A stretch of 64,000 nucleotides of DNA from Bryobacter aggregatus MPL3 (GCF_000702445.1 NZ_JNIF01000004.1:1364001-1428000), one strand, 5' to 3'; counted from the stretch's first letter, positions 16,361 to 25,605 are shown. Program-made: numbers and translations. The notes: generated by a model not told the origin, from the sequence alone.

Positions 16361-18577
16361 TCAGAAGAGTGAAAGCTGAACGGCCGGGCCCATTACCGCG
16401 ATTGGCAGTTCTGGTTCCGGCATGACATCGACGACGATGGCCGCTGGTTTCGGGGCCTGCTGCTGGGGTGCCTGTGTTTGCAGGGAGCGCCACACTTCGG
16501 CGGCCTGCTCACCGACGCCCTGGCGGGTTACCAGTTCGCGGGCCATGGCCGTAAGGACATCGTCGTCCTCGTCCATTTTCTGCAGCCCTTCGGCTTGCAG
16601 CTTGCCCTCCATGGCAAGCGAGACAAGGAGTTTCTTACCCATCAGGCGGAGACAACTTTCCTGGGCTGTGCCGGCGTAGGTCAGGAAGCCGACCCGGACG
16701 GGATGCTTCTGCCCGATCCGCCAACTACGCCGGCTTGCCTGGCGGAGTACGTAGGTAGAGTAGCCGGTCTCATAGAATAGGATCGTGGGGAATTCCAGCA
16801 GGTCAAGGCCGGTCTGCACGAGCTTCGGGTGGCAGATGCAGACTTGCATGCCATTCTTGAGTTGGCGCTCGTACCAGGCTTCGCGCTGCTCTGGCGGTGT
16901 GTCCGCCGTTAGCACTTCGGCCCGTACGCCGCCTTCCCGCAATATGCGTTGCAGCCTCCGCGTGACATCCCGCTTCTGGGTGTACACGGCATAGATTTGC
17001 ACCTTGCGGCCTTGTGCCAACTCGCTCTTCACCTCTGTGAGCAGACGCCGCTCTTTGGCGTACACGACGCTCTCATCGAGATCCGCTGGCTCTGCAATGA
17101 GGAAGCGTTCCCGCTCCCCCGATTCCGGATTGACGCTATGGCCATAGAGCGCTCCTAGCCCGAAGGGACGGTCCGGGTAAAGCAGCAGCGCGTTCATTGC
17201 CGTGCTGATCACGGAAGCATTGCCGTGGTGATCGCGAAGGGCGCCCTGGATGTCGGATTCGAGATCAGAATACGCCTTCCGCAGGGTCGGGTCCATCTCG
17301 ACCGAAATCACCTCTTCCAGATAGCTGGGCAGTGCGCCAGAAATGTCCTCGAGCGACACGAACGCGGCCATGTTCATGAGGTATTTGCCGAAGAGGAGCG
17401 GCGAAGCGCCGGGCCGGCGCTTTACGGTGGTGCTGACGCGCGCCTTGGAGCAGGAGTTTTCCGAGGCTTCGATGGTCGTCACTTTTTCTAATACCCCATA
17501 GGCCTCGGCGAACTGACGCAACCCGCTTTCGCCATGGTCGAAGCCGTCTTCGCGCATGGCGCGCGCGTCCAACCGGTAGAGGATGTTGAATAGCTCGTCG
17601 GCGTATCCGCCAAGCAGGGTCCCCGTAAGGATGACGGTATGGCCGCAGGCTGATGCGAGGGTGCCAAGTGCGTTACCCTGCGCCGTCTCGCCCTTGAGTT
17701 CGTGGACTTCGTCGGCGATGCCGTAGTCGAAGAAGTCCCGCATGTAGCGCCCGATGAATTCAATGGGCGCCATGCGGTGGATCTTGCGGTTGTCGGCCTG
17801 CCAGAGCGGACTGAAGAAGGGCCGCCGGCCGCGATTTGTTTCTGGGATGACCACTTCTGAATGCTTCACTTTGCGGAAGTCGGCCCGGCGGAGCTGGTCA
17901 TCGCTGGTGGCGACGGGTATGCCGGTGTCGGGGTTCACCACGTTTCCGAGGAAGGGTCCGCTTCTCGCAGTGCGGATGACGTGCCGCCAGAAGTAGCCCA
18001 GTTTCGCACGTTCGCGTGAGAAGACGAAGATGCTCGGCCCTTGTACGAGAGCCTGCCATTTCGCGCGCGCTGAGCGGTGTTTGCCCGCAAGCCGGATTTC
18101 GCTCAGGGTGGTGCGGAGGCCTTCGCGGAGGATTTTTCCGTTTCGGAGCCGCACCTCGTTCACCCCGGTGTGCCCATTTGAACCTATGCCGTTGCGGACG
18201 CCGTCGATGATGAAGACTCGAACGCCGGGAATTGTGAGGAAGCATTCGCGTGCCCACTTTTCGACGAGTTGCGGAGGGACCATTGCGAGGGCGGTGAAGG
18301 GCCGACCCGCTGCGTGGGTGAACACGCTGCCCAATGAGATAAGCGTCTTCCCGGTGCCGCATTCCGCAACCGCCGCGGCGCAGCGAGCTTCCTGCCAGCG
18401 CTTGACGATGCCCATGATCGCCATGGCCTGCGCCGGGAAAGGGGAGCGCTTCAACTGCTGGATTTCTTTGGCGAGCAGGTCGCCCGGAGCGTGAAGCGCC
18501 GGGAATTGTGCGAGAACTCGATTGCCCAGTTCTGTGCCGTATTCGCGCAGGTACGCGCTGATATTGTCCAATGCCAC
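16361..18577 (-). CDS. SNF2-like superfamily 2 helicase/ATPase
   Basis: This protein is about 738 residues from GTG 18577, which has GAGGTG upstream; the open frame continues further up but would overlap the divergent nuclease gene. Walker A is AECGTGKT at 71-78, a DEVH Walker B box lies near residue 289, and motif VI ASRRSWRIGQ lies near 616, the last being typical of SNF2-type ATPases. An intervening SNF2-like region and a conserved VQTGLDLLEFPTILFYE segment lie between. The C-terminal tail is Gln/Pro-rich. Such plasmid and phage helicases are thought to act on DNA or nucleoprotein. It heads the operon with Gp157, CPBP and AAA+ genes. Confidence 0.85.
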   Translation of the reverse strand: MALDNISAYLREYGTELGNRVLAQFPALHAPGDLLAKEIQQLKRSPFPAQAMAIMGIVKRWQEARCAAAVAECGTGKTLISLGSVFTHAAGRPFTALAMVPPQLVEKWARECFLTIPGVRVFIIDGVRNGIGSNGHTGVNEVRLRNGKILREGLRTTLSEIRLAGKHRSARAKWQALVQGPSIFVFSRERAKLGYFWRHVIRTARSGPFLGNVVNPDTGIPVATSDDQLRRADFRKVKHSEVVIPETNRGRRPFFSPLWQADNRKIHRMAPIEFIGRYMRDFFDYGIADEVHELKGETAQGNALGTLASACGHTVILTGTLLGGYADELFNILYRLDARAMREDGFDHGESGLRQFAEAYGVLEKVTTIEASENSCSKARVSTTVKRRPGASPLLFGKYLMNMAAFVSLEDISGALPSYLEEVISVEMDPTLRKAYSDLESDIQGALRDHHGNASVISTAMNALLLYPDRPFGLGALYGHSVNPESGERERFLIAEPADLDESVVYAKERRLLTEVKSELAQGRKVQIYAVYTQKRDVTRRLQRILREGGVRAEVLTADTPPEQREAWYERQLKNGMQVCICHPKLVQTGLDLLEFPTILFYETGYSTYVLRQASRRSWRIGQKHPVRVGFLTYAGTAQESCLRLMGKKLLVSLAMEGKLQAEGLQKMDEDDDVLTAMARELVTRQGVGEQAAEVWRSLQTQAPQQQAPKPAAIVVDVMPEPELPIAVMGPAVQLSLF

Positions 18578-18628
18578 GCGGCACCTCACTTTCTGGGAAA
18601 TCGGTCTGGATTTACTCTCGGGGCAGCC

Positions 18629-19693
18629 ATGGACGAACAACTCAGCCAACCCGCCGGATACCGAAAGCTTCTCGAAGACATCAAGGCGCGCATTCAAACG
18701 GCGCAAGTTCGCGCCGGCCTGGCGGTGAACCGGGAGTTGGTCCTGCTGTATTGGTCGATTGGCCGGGAGATCCTCACCCGCCAGGATCGGGAGGGTTGGG
18801 GCGCCAAAGTGATCGAGTCGCTGGCGCGGGATCTGCACTTTTCGTTTCCCGAGATGAAAGGGCTGTCGCCTCGTAACCTCAAGTACATGAGGGCTTTCGC
18901 GGAGGCGTGGCCGGAGCAGCCAATTGTGCAAGCGCCGCTTGCACAAATCACCTGGTATCACAATCTGGCTCTGCTGGAGAAGATCCAGACCAGGGAGGAA
19001 CGCATTTGGTACGCACAACAGACCGTAGTTCATGGCTGGAGCCGCAATGTCCTTGTCCTCCAAATCGAATCCGGTCTATACGGCCGGCAGGGGCGGGCGA
19101 TCTCAAACTTCAAGGCCGCACTGCCCAAGCCGCAATCCGACCTTGCGCAACAGATCCTCAAAGATCCCTACAATTTCGATTTCCTCACGCTCGATAAGGA
19201 CGCTCGTGAGCGCGATATCGAGCGCGGCCTGCTCGAACACCTGCGGCAATTCCTGCTGGAGCTTGGATCCGGCTTCGCTTTCGTCGGCAGCCAGGTTCCG
19301 TTGTCCATCGGCAGGGAGGACTACCGGATTGACCTGTTGTTCTACCACCTGAAGCTGAGGGCGTTCATTGTTGCCGAAGTTAAGTCTGGCCCCTTCCGCC
19401 CCCACTATGCAGGCCAGCTGAACTTCTATCTGTCCGCCGTGGATGACCTATTTCGTCACCCAAGCGACCAACCCAGTATTGGTCTGATCCTGTGCCGCTC
19501 CAAGGAGGGTGTCGTGGTGGAATACGCGCTTCGCGATATTGGGAAGCCCATGGGTATCGCGGAGTTCCGGCTTACTGAGAGCCTGCCGGAAAACTTGAAG
19601 TCGTCGCTGCCGTCGATTGAAGAGTTGGAGTCGGAACTGGATCAACGGAGGGAGGACGATGCGACATCCCACGAACCTTCGTCAGGGACTTGA
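18629..19693 (+). CDS. DUF1016 / YhcG-type PDDEXK nuclease
   Basis: This 354-residue protein has an N-terminal DUF1016 helical domain with IGREILTRQDREGWGAKVI and LSPRNLKYMRAFAEAW, and a C-terminal YhcG-type nuclease domain. Catalytic residues are Asp235 in YRIDLLFYH and Glu250/Lys252 in FIVAEVKSG. The gene is divergent from the SNF2 helicase (51 bp between starts), and its 3' end overlaps the next leftward gene by about 50 bp. DUF1016 proteins are widespread mobile-element and defence-island nucleases. Its target here is unknown. Confidence 0.9.
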   Translation: MDEQLSQPAGYRKLLEDIKARIQTAQVRAGLAVNRELVLLYWSIGREILTRQDREGWGAKVIESLARDLHFSFPEMKGLSPRNLKYMRAFAEAWPEQPIVQAPLAQITWYHNLALLEKIQTREERIWYAQQTVVHGWSRNVLVLQIESGLYGRQGRAISNFKAALPKPQSDLAQQILKDPYNFDFLTLDKDARERDIERGLLEHLRQFLLELGSGFAFVGSQVPLSIGREDYRIDLLFYHLKLRAFIVAEVKSGPFRPHYAGQLNFYLSAVDDLFRHPSDQPSIGLILCRSKEGVVVEYALRDIGKPMGIAEFRLTESLPENLKSSLPSIEELESELDQRREDDATSHEPSSGT

Positions 19694-20292
19694 ATCTCCC
19701 CTCGCTTGAGGCCATGGCTGAGTAGCCGAAGCAGCCGGAGTTTGGTTCCTTTCACGAGCACCGGCGAGCAGTTCCAACCGAGGACCGGCGCCAGCATCTT
19801 GCGGCGGCGAAGTTCCTGGTGGAACCAGTCCGCCCAACCCGGCAGTACCGGGATGCCGAATCGGACTGAGAGGCGATGCAGCACGAAGTCCGGCTCATCG
19901 TGGAACAGGACCGTGCGGCGAGCATCACTGTCCGAACCCAGCGTCGTAGCCATCAGTTCAGCAGACAGCAGAACCACATACCGAACCGGGCGCTTTCGTC
20001 CCGGAACCTGGATCGAGGAGCGATAGATGACAGGTTTCTCGCCTAGAGTCCCGCTGAACTCCTCACCGCCGGCAGTGATCTGAAATCGAAGCCCTTCGAG
20101 TGCGGCGACCACCATGGCGCCGACGTCCTGGTCTCCCCCAAAAGCAGAAACCAGATGGAGTTGTGCGGAGCCGTTTCGCTCCGGCGAACGCTCAGCAACA
20201 AGGCGATGCAGGTGGATCGAGACATTCGTCACCGTATCCCGCGTCTGCCGCACGAAGGTCAGCCGGCCCATCCGCAAATGTGCATTCATCAT
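19642..20292 (-). CDS. Hypothetical protein of the DNA-processing operon
   Basis: This protein is about 216 residues from ATG 20292, with GGGAG about 10 nt upstream; an in-frame start at 20352 also exists, and both lie within the 3' end of the DUF6094 gene. No family is recognised. The middle shows VPGRKRPVRYVVLLSAELMA and LFHDEPDFVLHRLSVRFGIP, with a Trp-rich helix (GWADWFHQELRRRKMLAP). It is predicted cytoplasmic. Its 3' end overlaps the convergent nuclease gene. Its position after the methyltransferase-like gene suggests a shared transcript. Confidence 0.6.
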   Translation of the reverse strand: MMNAHLRMGRLTFVRQTRDTVTNVSIHLHRLVAERSPERNGSAQLHLVSAFGGDQDVGAMVVAALEGLRFQITAGGEEFSGTLGEKPVIYRSSIQVPGRKRPVRYVVLLSAELMATTLGSDSDARRTVLFHDEPDFVLHRLSVRFGIPVLPGWADWFHQELRRRKMLAPVLGWNCSPVLVKGTKLRLLRLLSHGLKRGEIQVPDEGSWDVASSSLR

Positions 20293-21358
20293 CCTGGGCG
20301 TCTCCCTTCTTGCTCGAAGCAGGCCGCTCCGACAGGAGCGCGATTCGTCCATCCGCGTACAGCAGAGTCAGTCGCTGCGAGAACCGTTCCTTCTCCCGAA
20401 CCACTGTGGTGGCCGCGTCCTCGCCTGACTCCTCAATTCGGTCCACTACCTTCACGCTTTCCCAATAGGCAACGTGCCGTTCGCTTCCTTCGCCAAAGAC
20501 ACCGTTGAGCAGTCCGCTGGTGCAGAGCAGGCCAACGTGCCCCTTATGGAGTGGGGTAAGTGGTCGACCTGAGAACTCGGCCTTTGGTGCGTGCGTGATG
20601 CGTTGCGCTTGCCGCCAAGCCGGTGAGGTTTCCAGTGCGTCTTCAATTTGATCGAGGGGTAACCCGCGATACTCAAGCTTTACCGGTGAGGCGGGCGGCA
20701 CAGCGTATTGTCTGTCCGCTTCGTCGGGAAGCGCTGGTATCTCGTCGTACACCCGAGTCAGTTTCTGGAGCTTCCAATTACCGTCGATGACGGCGCGGTC
20801 GGTCAAGCGTTCCCGCTCTTGGCGAGACCGTCGAACGCCGAAGAGCACGACCTGTTTATAGGCGTCCGACTCTGGCGCCGTCAGCCGGTAGATCGATTTA
20901 TCGCGGAACTGCGTCGTAAGAATTCCGCGGCAGTCGTACACGCGGTCGAAGGGGAGAACGAATACAAGCACCCCGCCAGGCTTCAACCATCGGGCAACAT
21001 GCTCCAGAAAGAGCCGTTCCATCCGCTGGTTCTTGCCTTCGCCAATCTCGAAATCGTAAGGCGGGTTCAGGTAGACCAACGAGAACGACTCGACAGGGGC
21101 GTGCGTGTCGAAGACACAGCCCTGGATAACCTCATCGAGGATCTCGCGCGCCTCTGTGGCTCGGTATGCGTCGAGTTCGATTCCATAGTTGAGCACCGTG
21201 CCGCCGTTCGTGATTGACCGAAGCGCAGCACCTGACCCGCAGCATGGGTCGAGAGCTTGGAACGCTTCAGTCGACGAGCCAATAAAACCGGAAATCAGGT
21301 TCGCTTCATTGGCAGGCAGGGGATAGTAGCCCATTTTCAACTTTCCATGCAGCCTCAT
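20192..21358 (-). CDS. DUF6094 methyltransferase-like protein
   Basis: This 388-residue protein has AAAGGAGA upstream of ATG 21358. The N-terminal 150 residues form a Rossmann-like methyltransferase domain. SAM-binding motif I reads ALDPCCGSGAAL (about 35-46), the acidic motif II lies in YGIELDAYR, and catalytic motif IV is NPPY in LVYLNPPYDFEIGEG, typical of N6-adenine methyltransferases. The C-terminal half (DUF6094 region) is unique to this family. Such proteins are common on integrative elements beside helicases and primases. A DNA-modifying activity is plausible; no cognate nuclease is adjacent, so self-modification of the element is an inference. Confidence 0.8.
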   Translation of the reverse strand: MRLHGKLKMGYYPLPANEANLISGFIGSSTEAFQALDPCCGSGAALRSITNGGTVLNYGIELDAYRATEAREILDEVIQGCVFDTHAPVESFSLVYLNPPYDFEIGEGKNQRMERLFLEHVARWLKPGGVLVFVLPFDRVYDCRGILTTQFRDKSIYRLTAPESDAYKQVVLFGVRRSRQERERLTDRAVIDGNWKLQKLTRVYDEIPALPDEADRQYAVPPASPVKLEYRGLPLDQIEDALETSPAWRQAQRITHAPKAEFSGRPLTPLHKGHVGLLCTSGLLNGVFGEGSERHVAYWESVKVVDRIEESGEDAATTVVREKERFSQRLTLLYADGRIALLSERPASSKKGDAQDDECTFADGPADLRAADAGYGDECLDPPASPCC

Positions 21359-21375
21359 GTATACAATCTCCTTTA

Positions 21376-22263
21376 GTGCCTGCTAAAGTCTTCTTCGACA
21401 CATTTCCGGTAATCATTGAAGCTGAGCTGAGTAAAGCCGAAAAATCATTGGTGGTCGCAGTCGCATGGATTACGTTCCGAAAATATGGTGTGTTCCTCGC
21501 TTCAGCAGTGTCACGCGGGGTTGATGTCCGGGTCTATTGCGCCGACCATTCTGCGAACCGCAAGCAAAGTGCAGAAATTGAAACGCTCCGCAAGGCTGGA
21601 GTACATGTCACTCTGTATAAGATGCCGCGCTCTACGAACTTCATGCATCACAAGTTCGCTGTGATTGACGAGGAAACTGTCATCACGGGCTCTTTTAATT
21701 GGTCTAACAATGCACTTAAGAGCTTTGAGAATCTTTTAGTGATAACAGGCGAGCCTGACGTCACCCACGGATTTCTGAGTGAGGTCGCAAAGCTGGAAGC
21801 CTTAAACGAGGCTGCTATTCGAAGCTTGCAAGCATTGAGGCGGTGCAAGAACGCAGATTGTCCCGGCCATGTGATCACCCTGCTCGTAATCAATCCGCAT
21901 ATGCATCCAATGTCTCACGAGCACTGGGGCGATGTGATCGAAACATGCTCAGTTTGTGCTGAGGAGGATTTCACGGTCATCGAAGCAGGCGTTCAGGTCA
22001 CCCATTTGTATTCATATATCGACCCGCTTGAGTATATCGATCCAGATGACGACTTTGGAGAAGCAGCCGCTCGATTCAACCGCTTCCGAGACGAATACTT
22101 GACGATCGAAGGGAATAGCAGCCGCACACTTCACGCGATCGGACTCGTTAAAGAAAGACACTCGCCAAATGGAGAGAGTGATTGGTACACACAAGTCATC
22201 TGGAAGAATAAATTTGTCGATGAAGAGCTGCGTGATGAATATGAAACCACTTTCGATGTTTAG
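21376..22263 (+). CDS. Phospholipase D-like (HKD) protein with zinc-ribbon-like C-terminal half
   Basis: This 295-residue protein starts at GTG 21376 with no visible Shine-Dalgarno and only 17 bp from the divergent DUF6094 start. An HKD-type motif is seen at His92-Lys93-Asp98, followed by GSFNWSNNALKSFENLL (105-121), the usual ending of that motif. Only one HKD is present, so a dimer would be needed for catalysis. The C-terminal half has cysteines in CKNADCPGH and ETCSVCAEED, resembling a zinc ribbon. PLD-fold proteins of this class include nucleases of restriction and defence systems. It is cargo on the opposite strand. Confidence 0.85.
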   Translation: MPAKVFFDTFPVIIEAELSKAEKSLVVAVAWITFRKYGVFLASAVSRGVDVRVYCADHSANRKQSAEIETLRKAGVHVTLYKMPRSTNFMHHKFAVIDEETVITGSFNWSNNALKSFENLLVITGEPDVTHGFLSEVAKLEALNEAAIRSLQALRRCKNADCPGHVITLLVINPHMHPMSHEHWGDVIETCSVCAEEDFTVIEAGVQVTHLYSYIDPLEYIDPDDDFGEAAARFNRFRDEYLTIEGNSSRTLHAIGLVKERHSPNGESDWYTQVIWKNKFVDEELRDEYETTFDV

Positions 22264-22457
22264 AACACGCCCTTGTTCGAACCTCGAGTTGACGGATTCG
22301 TTGCCGATAGCCGCAGATTCCTCCCAAGAAGAAGCATTCCATGGTTTCGGATCGATTGCGCTGATGTGTCCACGAACCGAGATGCCTGAGAAGCATTGAC
22401 CGCTTGCAGTTGTGACACTGGCTAGCAGTTAACTTGAGATTTCATCGACTTTTCAGA

Positions 22458-22766
22458 TCAGCCTGCTTCGACGGGACTGCCCACACGATTCTGAAAAAAC
22501 ATCATGTGGAAGCTCCGGATTTGGTCGCGCAATTCGTATTCCGCAACTTTAATTTCCGGCTGAAGTTCAAGGAGTGTTACCAGCGACCGCTCAACGAGGT
22601 CTGCTTGGCGATCCGATTCGATGAGTCCGTGGCAGGTTGGGCATGCGGCCCAATCGCCAACACTCTCGCCCACGATGCCGTCAAACACGTAAGCGGCGAA
22701 GGTGCGGGCTGGATAAACGAAGGCCACGTCAGGGCTGGAACAAAAGTCGCAAATGGGTTTGGGCAT
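22458..22766 (-). CDS. Small zinc-finger-like hypothetical protein
   Basis: This 102-residue protein has paired cysteines in ICDFCSS (residues 6-9) and ACPTCHG (near 42-45), compatible with one zinc site, and a helical C-terminal half. It lies 35 bp downstream of the HD-domain-like gene. Similar small proteins sit in replication regions of integrative elements; I assign no function. Confidence 0.6.
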   Translation of the reverse strand: MPKPICDFCSSPDVAFVYPARTFAAYVFDGIVGESVGDWAACPTCHGLIESDRQADLVERSLVTLLELQPEIKVAEYELRDQIRSFHMMFFQNRVGSPVEAG

Positions 22767-22801
22767 GATGATTCTCCTATGCAGTTGTCGATTTCGGGGG
22801 A

Positions 22802-23347
22802 CTAGACCGCTTCGTCGCGATGCTCTAACACCCAGCGCAACGTGTAGGACTGGAGTCCGCGCAGCCAGTGCCGCTCGTCACCGGCGTCCAGGTCAACCAG
22901 TTCGTCGGCGGTGTAGTCGCTACTGCCGGCTTGTCGGGCTCGCGAGCGCTCCATGTATTCGGCGAGTTCTCCGGTCCAGCGGGCCATTGGCAGGTACAGC
23001 CAAGCCGGGGTCAGCAGGACGAACGCGAGTTTGTCGGCCAGGCAGAGTCGGCTGATTGGCAAGCCGGTTCGGCGGCACCAGTAGCGTGAGTGGCGAAGGC
23101 ACTCGCTGCCCCACTTCGACCCGAACAACCAATTCATGACCTTGGCCCCAAGCAGCACATGCTTTTCGCCTTCGTCGCCGTCCATTTCGCGGCAGTAGAT
23201 GTAGCCAACGTCATGCAGAAAGAACGCAGCCCACAATCGGGGGTCACGGGGGAAGCCATAAAGTTTGGCCCAACCCCACGCGACAAAGAATGGATGCAGC
23301 GCAAAACAATGCGCACCGCCAAGTACGCTCTTGAGACCTACGCGCAT
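22802..23347 (-). CDS. HD-domain-like protein
   Basis: This 181-residue protein has AGGAGG upstream of ATG 23347. An HD-type arrangement is visible: His/Asp in AFFLHDVGYIYC (about 42-53), a His in GEKHVLLGAKVM, His in CLRHSRYWC and Asp in LCLADKLAFVL. The order H..HD..H..D matches metal-dependent phosphohydrolases, though the domain is short. It is in a leftward operon with the primase. A nucleotide or phosphate-ester hydrolase role is possible; substrate unknown. Confidence 0.65.
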   Translation of the reverse strand: MRVGLKSVLGGAHCFALHPFFVAWGWAKLYGFPRDPRLWAAFFLHDVGYIYCREMDGDEGEKHVLLGAKVMNWLFGSKWGSECLRHSRYWCRRTGLPISRLCLADKLAFVLLTPAWLYLPMARWTGELAEYMERSRARQAGSSDYTADELVDLDAGDERHWLRGLQSYTLRWVLEHRDEAV

Positions 23348-23368
23348 CTTCGCCTCCTGGGAAATTGC

Positions 23369-23527
23369 CTATGGTTCGTCTATCCGCGCGAGCCACTTCG
23401 CGTAAAGCGGCCAAAGCAGCACGGTGCCGGTAAGTGCGCCCACCAGAACTCCGAGTTCGCTGGCGCGGCCGGAGAGAAGCGCCGTCAAGAAGAGGAATAG
23501 GCAGATCTTGCGGATCAGCGGTTGCAT
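23369..23527 (-). CDS. Small membrane protein (52 residues)
   Basis: This short gene starts at ATG 23527 with GAGGTG upstream and stops at 23369. It encodes one or two hydrophobic segments (KICLFLFLTALLSG and LGVLVGALTGTVLLWPLY) with a short charged end. It is tightly placed between the 204-residue gene (4-bp gap) and the HD-like gene (21-bp gap), which supports it. Function unknown. Confidence 0.6.
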   Translation of the reverse strand: MQPLIRKICLFLFLTALLSGRASELGVLVGALTGTVLLWPLYAKWLARIDEP

Positions 23528-23530
23528 GGT

Positions 23531-24145
23531 TCACCTCGCAGTAGAATTGTCGGGCCTGGGAACGCTCTCGATGAGCGCATGCCCGTCAATTAATGCGTGA
23601 CAGTGCCGGCAATTGATGCAGGACACGCCAGCCGTCACGAGGCACACAGCTTCGACGTACTTCGGAGGGATTGGCCGGACCTCGCCGGAGCGGCTGAAGA
23701 ACTCGGGTGCCAGACCTTGTTGCCGAAGTTCGTTCGACAGTTGGCCGTCCACACCGCGGTACATCACCGTTGAAATCACCGGCGGCCGCTTTCCCTCAAC
23801 CTTTTCACCTAACCGATGTGCGGCAACCAGCAATTGGTAGGTCTGGTCACAGCGCGCCATCTCGACGGAGACCAGCTCTTCCGCGACAGTCACCGCATGA
23901 ACACCGCTCGAGGTGATTCGATCCAAGCGTTGCAGCCAGGGCAATCGATCCCCATTGATGGCGAAGAAGCCGATGTATCGGCCGATCTCTTTCGATGCGC
24001 CGCCGCTTTCAACCGCACGCAGCACCCAACGGCCTGACTGCGCTTGCCGTTCTGCTGTCACCCACGTTTGGCAATAGACGCCCGCTGCGTCAAGTCGCCG
24101 CAGAAATGGTTTCGGCAGGACTAATCTCGGCATGCGTTCATTCAT
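23531..24145 (-). CDS. Hypothetical protein coupled to the primase
   Basis: This 204-residue protein overlaps the primase stop by four bases (ATGA, 24142-24145), so it is translationally coupled to it. I do not recognise a family. It has mixed alpha/beta character, a segment YIGFFAINGDRLPWLQRLDR, and a Cys/His-rich end (CINCRHCHAL, near 177-186) that could bind zinc. A partner role for the primase is inferred from the overlap only. Confidence 0.65.
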   Translation of the reverse strand: MNERMPRLVLPKPFLRRLDAAGVYCQTWVTAERQAQSGRWVLRAVESGGASKEIGRYIGFFAINGDRLPWLQRLDRITSSGVHAVTVAEELVSVEMARCDQTYQLLVAAHRLGEKVEGKRPPVISTVMYRGVDGQLSNELRQQGLAPEFFSRSGEVRPIPPKYVEAVCLVTAGVSCINCRHCHALIDGHALIESVPRPDNSTAR

Positions 24146-25110
24146 CGCTGGTCTCCTGAATACTTGGGAAGTGGAACGCCCAAGGCAGCTCGGATCTGCT
24201 CCTTAGTGCAGCCAGCCCAGCACAAGTACTTCCAGGGCTCGGCAATGGAAATGGCAAGATTGTCCTGGGAACGGTCATGCCCAGCCGCGGCGCAAGCGGG
24301 ACACTGGGTCACCCAATTTCGGCCAACTTTGCGGCGGGCTTCAACGTAGTCGAGAATCTGGAAACCGGACTGTCTTGTTGGCGCGTACGATACGGGGGAC
24401 GGGGCGTCCTCTCCAACAGCCGGAATGTCTGCGATTAGTTCGGCCAACTGCCGCTCTGTCACTCTTCGCAACGAGCGCAAGTATTCCATCTGCGCCGGAA
24501 GATTGTAGGCAGCGCCGTAAAACCAGTACCGCTTGCCGGCGGCGCGATGCACACCGAGCGGTCCGCGGATGGCGCTGCCGAACTGGCCGGCTTCGACACA
24601 ATCCTGCCGAGGGAAGAGTTCGAGGCCGTCGGTCTTGCCGGAGCCTTTTAGCTCGACCGACAACTTGCCAGCAATGTGGCGCACGAAGATGCGCGCTAGG
24701 CTCGCAGGCACTGGGGATTCGAAGAAGATCCAGAGATGACCGCCACGCCGACTTTGCTCCAGTGCCGCTTGAATCCCTGACTGGCCCAGTTCGTATTGAA
24801 GGCGGAGCAGGTCTTCGAGTGCGCGACGGTAGTCTGCGTCGATGGCCATCCATTTCACTCGCTGCGTTCTCGGGTTGATCGCGTAGAGGCCCAGTGTGAT
24901 GTGGCCTTCGAGATGGCGCTCGATGTCGCGCAAGGTGAGATGCACTTCCGCGCCACTGTTCTTGGGTCGGTAATAATAATGTCGGCCGCTGGCGGGATGG
25001 GCCGTCTCTGATTGGCGAGTGTATGCGCGGCGATTCACGAACCACCGCGCATACTCTGTTGCCAATTCCGGCGATGCCAATTCCTGCGAAGGTTTGAGCA
25101 GATCCGGCAT
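24142..25110 (-). CDS. Archaeo-eukaryotic-type primase (TOTE-type AEP domain) with zinc ribbon
   Basis: This 322-residue protein has the AEP primase signature: the catalytic Asp pair at Asp91 and Asp93 (WMAIDADYR), the RRGGHLWIFF nucleotide-binding loop at 121-130, and ELFPRQ at 164-169. A C-terminal CHC2-like zinc ribbon is suggested by Cys270, Cys273, His278, Cys297 and Cys301. It would lay down primers for replication of the element or of transferred single strands. The TOTE name refers to a described mobile-element conflict system, but only the primase domain is seen here. It shares its transcript with the coupled 204-residue gene. Confidence 0.85.
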   Translation of the reverse strand: MPDLLKPSQELASPELATEYARWFVNRRAYTRQSETAHPASGRHYYYRPKNSGAEVHLTLRDIERHLEGHITLGLYAINPRTQRVKWMAIDADYRRALEDLLRLQYELGQSGIQAALEQSRRGGHLWIFFESPVPASLARIFVRHIAGKLSVELKGSGKTDGLELFPRQDCVEAGQFGSAIRGPLGVHRAAGKRYWFYGAAYNLPAQMEYLRSLRRVTERQLAELIADIPAVGEDAPSPVSYAPTRQSGFQILDYVEARRKVGRNWVTQCPACAAAGHDRSQDNLAISIAEPWKYLCWAGCTKEQIRAALGVPLPKYSGDQR

Positions 25111-25158
25111 AGGTCTTGTTTACTCCCGATCCTGGAAATCCCCAAGCGAGTTTTTGGT

Positions 25159-25509
25159 TCATCGCAGGGCAAGGATCTCGGACGGATTCTCGGCGTAGCG
25201 GAGCAGGCCGAAGTCCCGGATCTTTTCGCGCATCTGTTCGACACCGTAGCCGCCGAACACGTCATCAGCGAGTTCGAGCAGCCAGAACTGGCCGCGCTTG
25301 CGGTCATAAATGTAGAACTCGCCGGAGCGGGCATCTCCGGGCGCCATCACGAAGAGCAGCACGCCGCGCGCATATTCGATCCAGTGAGCGACCACTCCTT
25401 CACCGTAGGTGACGAAGCGGCTGACGATTTCTGTGAGTTCTTGTTGTGGCCGGAGGTTCAGGTCTTTCGTGGAAAGCACCGAACTGGCCGTGAGTGGAAG
25501 TGGATTCAT
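25159..25509 (-). CDS. Hypothetical protein, 116 residues
   Basis: Start ATG 25509 has GAGGA upstream (an earlier ATG at 25524 is also possible). The protein is small and mixed alpha/beta with segments VVAHWIEYARGVLLFVMAPGD and YIYDRKRGQFWLLELADDVFG. It sits between the Rad52-like and primase genes on the same strand, so it probably works with them. I do not recognise a family. Confidence 0.6.
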   Translation of the reverse strand: MNPLPLTASSVLSTKDLNLRPQQELTEIVSRFVTYGEGVVAHWIEYARGVLLFVMAPGDARSGEFYIYDRKRGQFWLLELADDVFGGYGVEQMREKIRDFGLLRYAENPSEILALR

Positions 25510-25605
25510 GGCACTGGTCCTCATTAGTTGTGGGATGGATTGGTTGACGGACGCAGAGCAACTGCGCCCGATGGTTTGGGAAGGCTGAACGGAGGCGATC
25601 GGGCT

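Noticed and set aside
18578-19063. Upstream extension of the SNF2 helicase frame
   Set aside because: It is the antisense of the DUF1016 nuclease gene and has no helicase features; GTG 18577 with GAGGTG is preferred.
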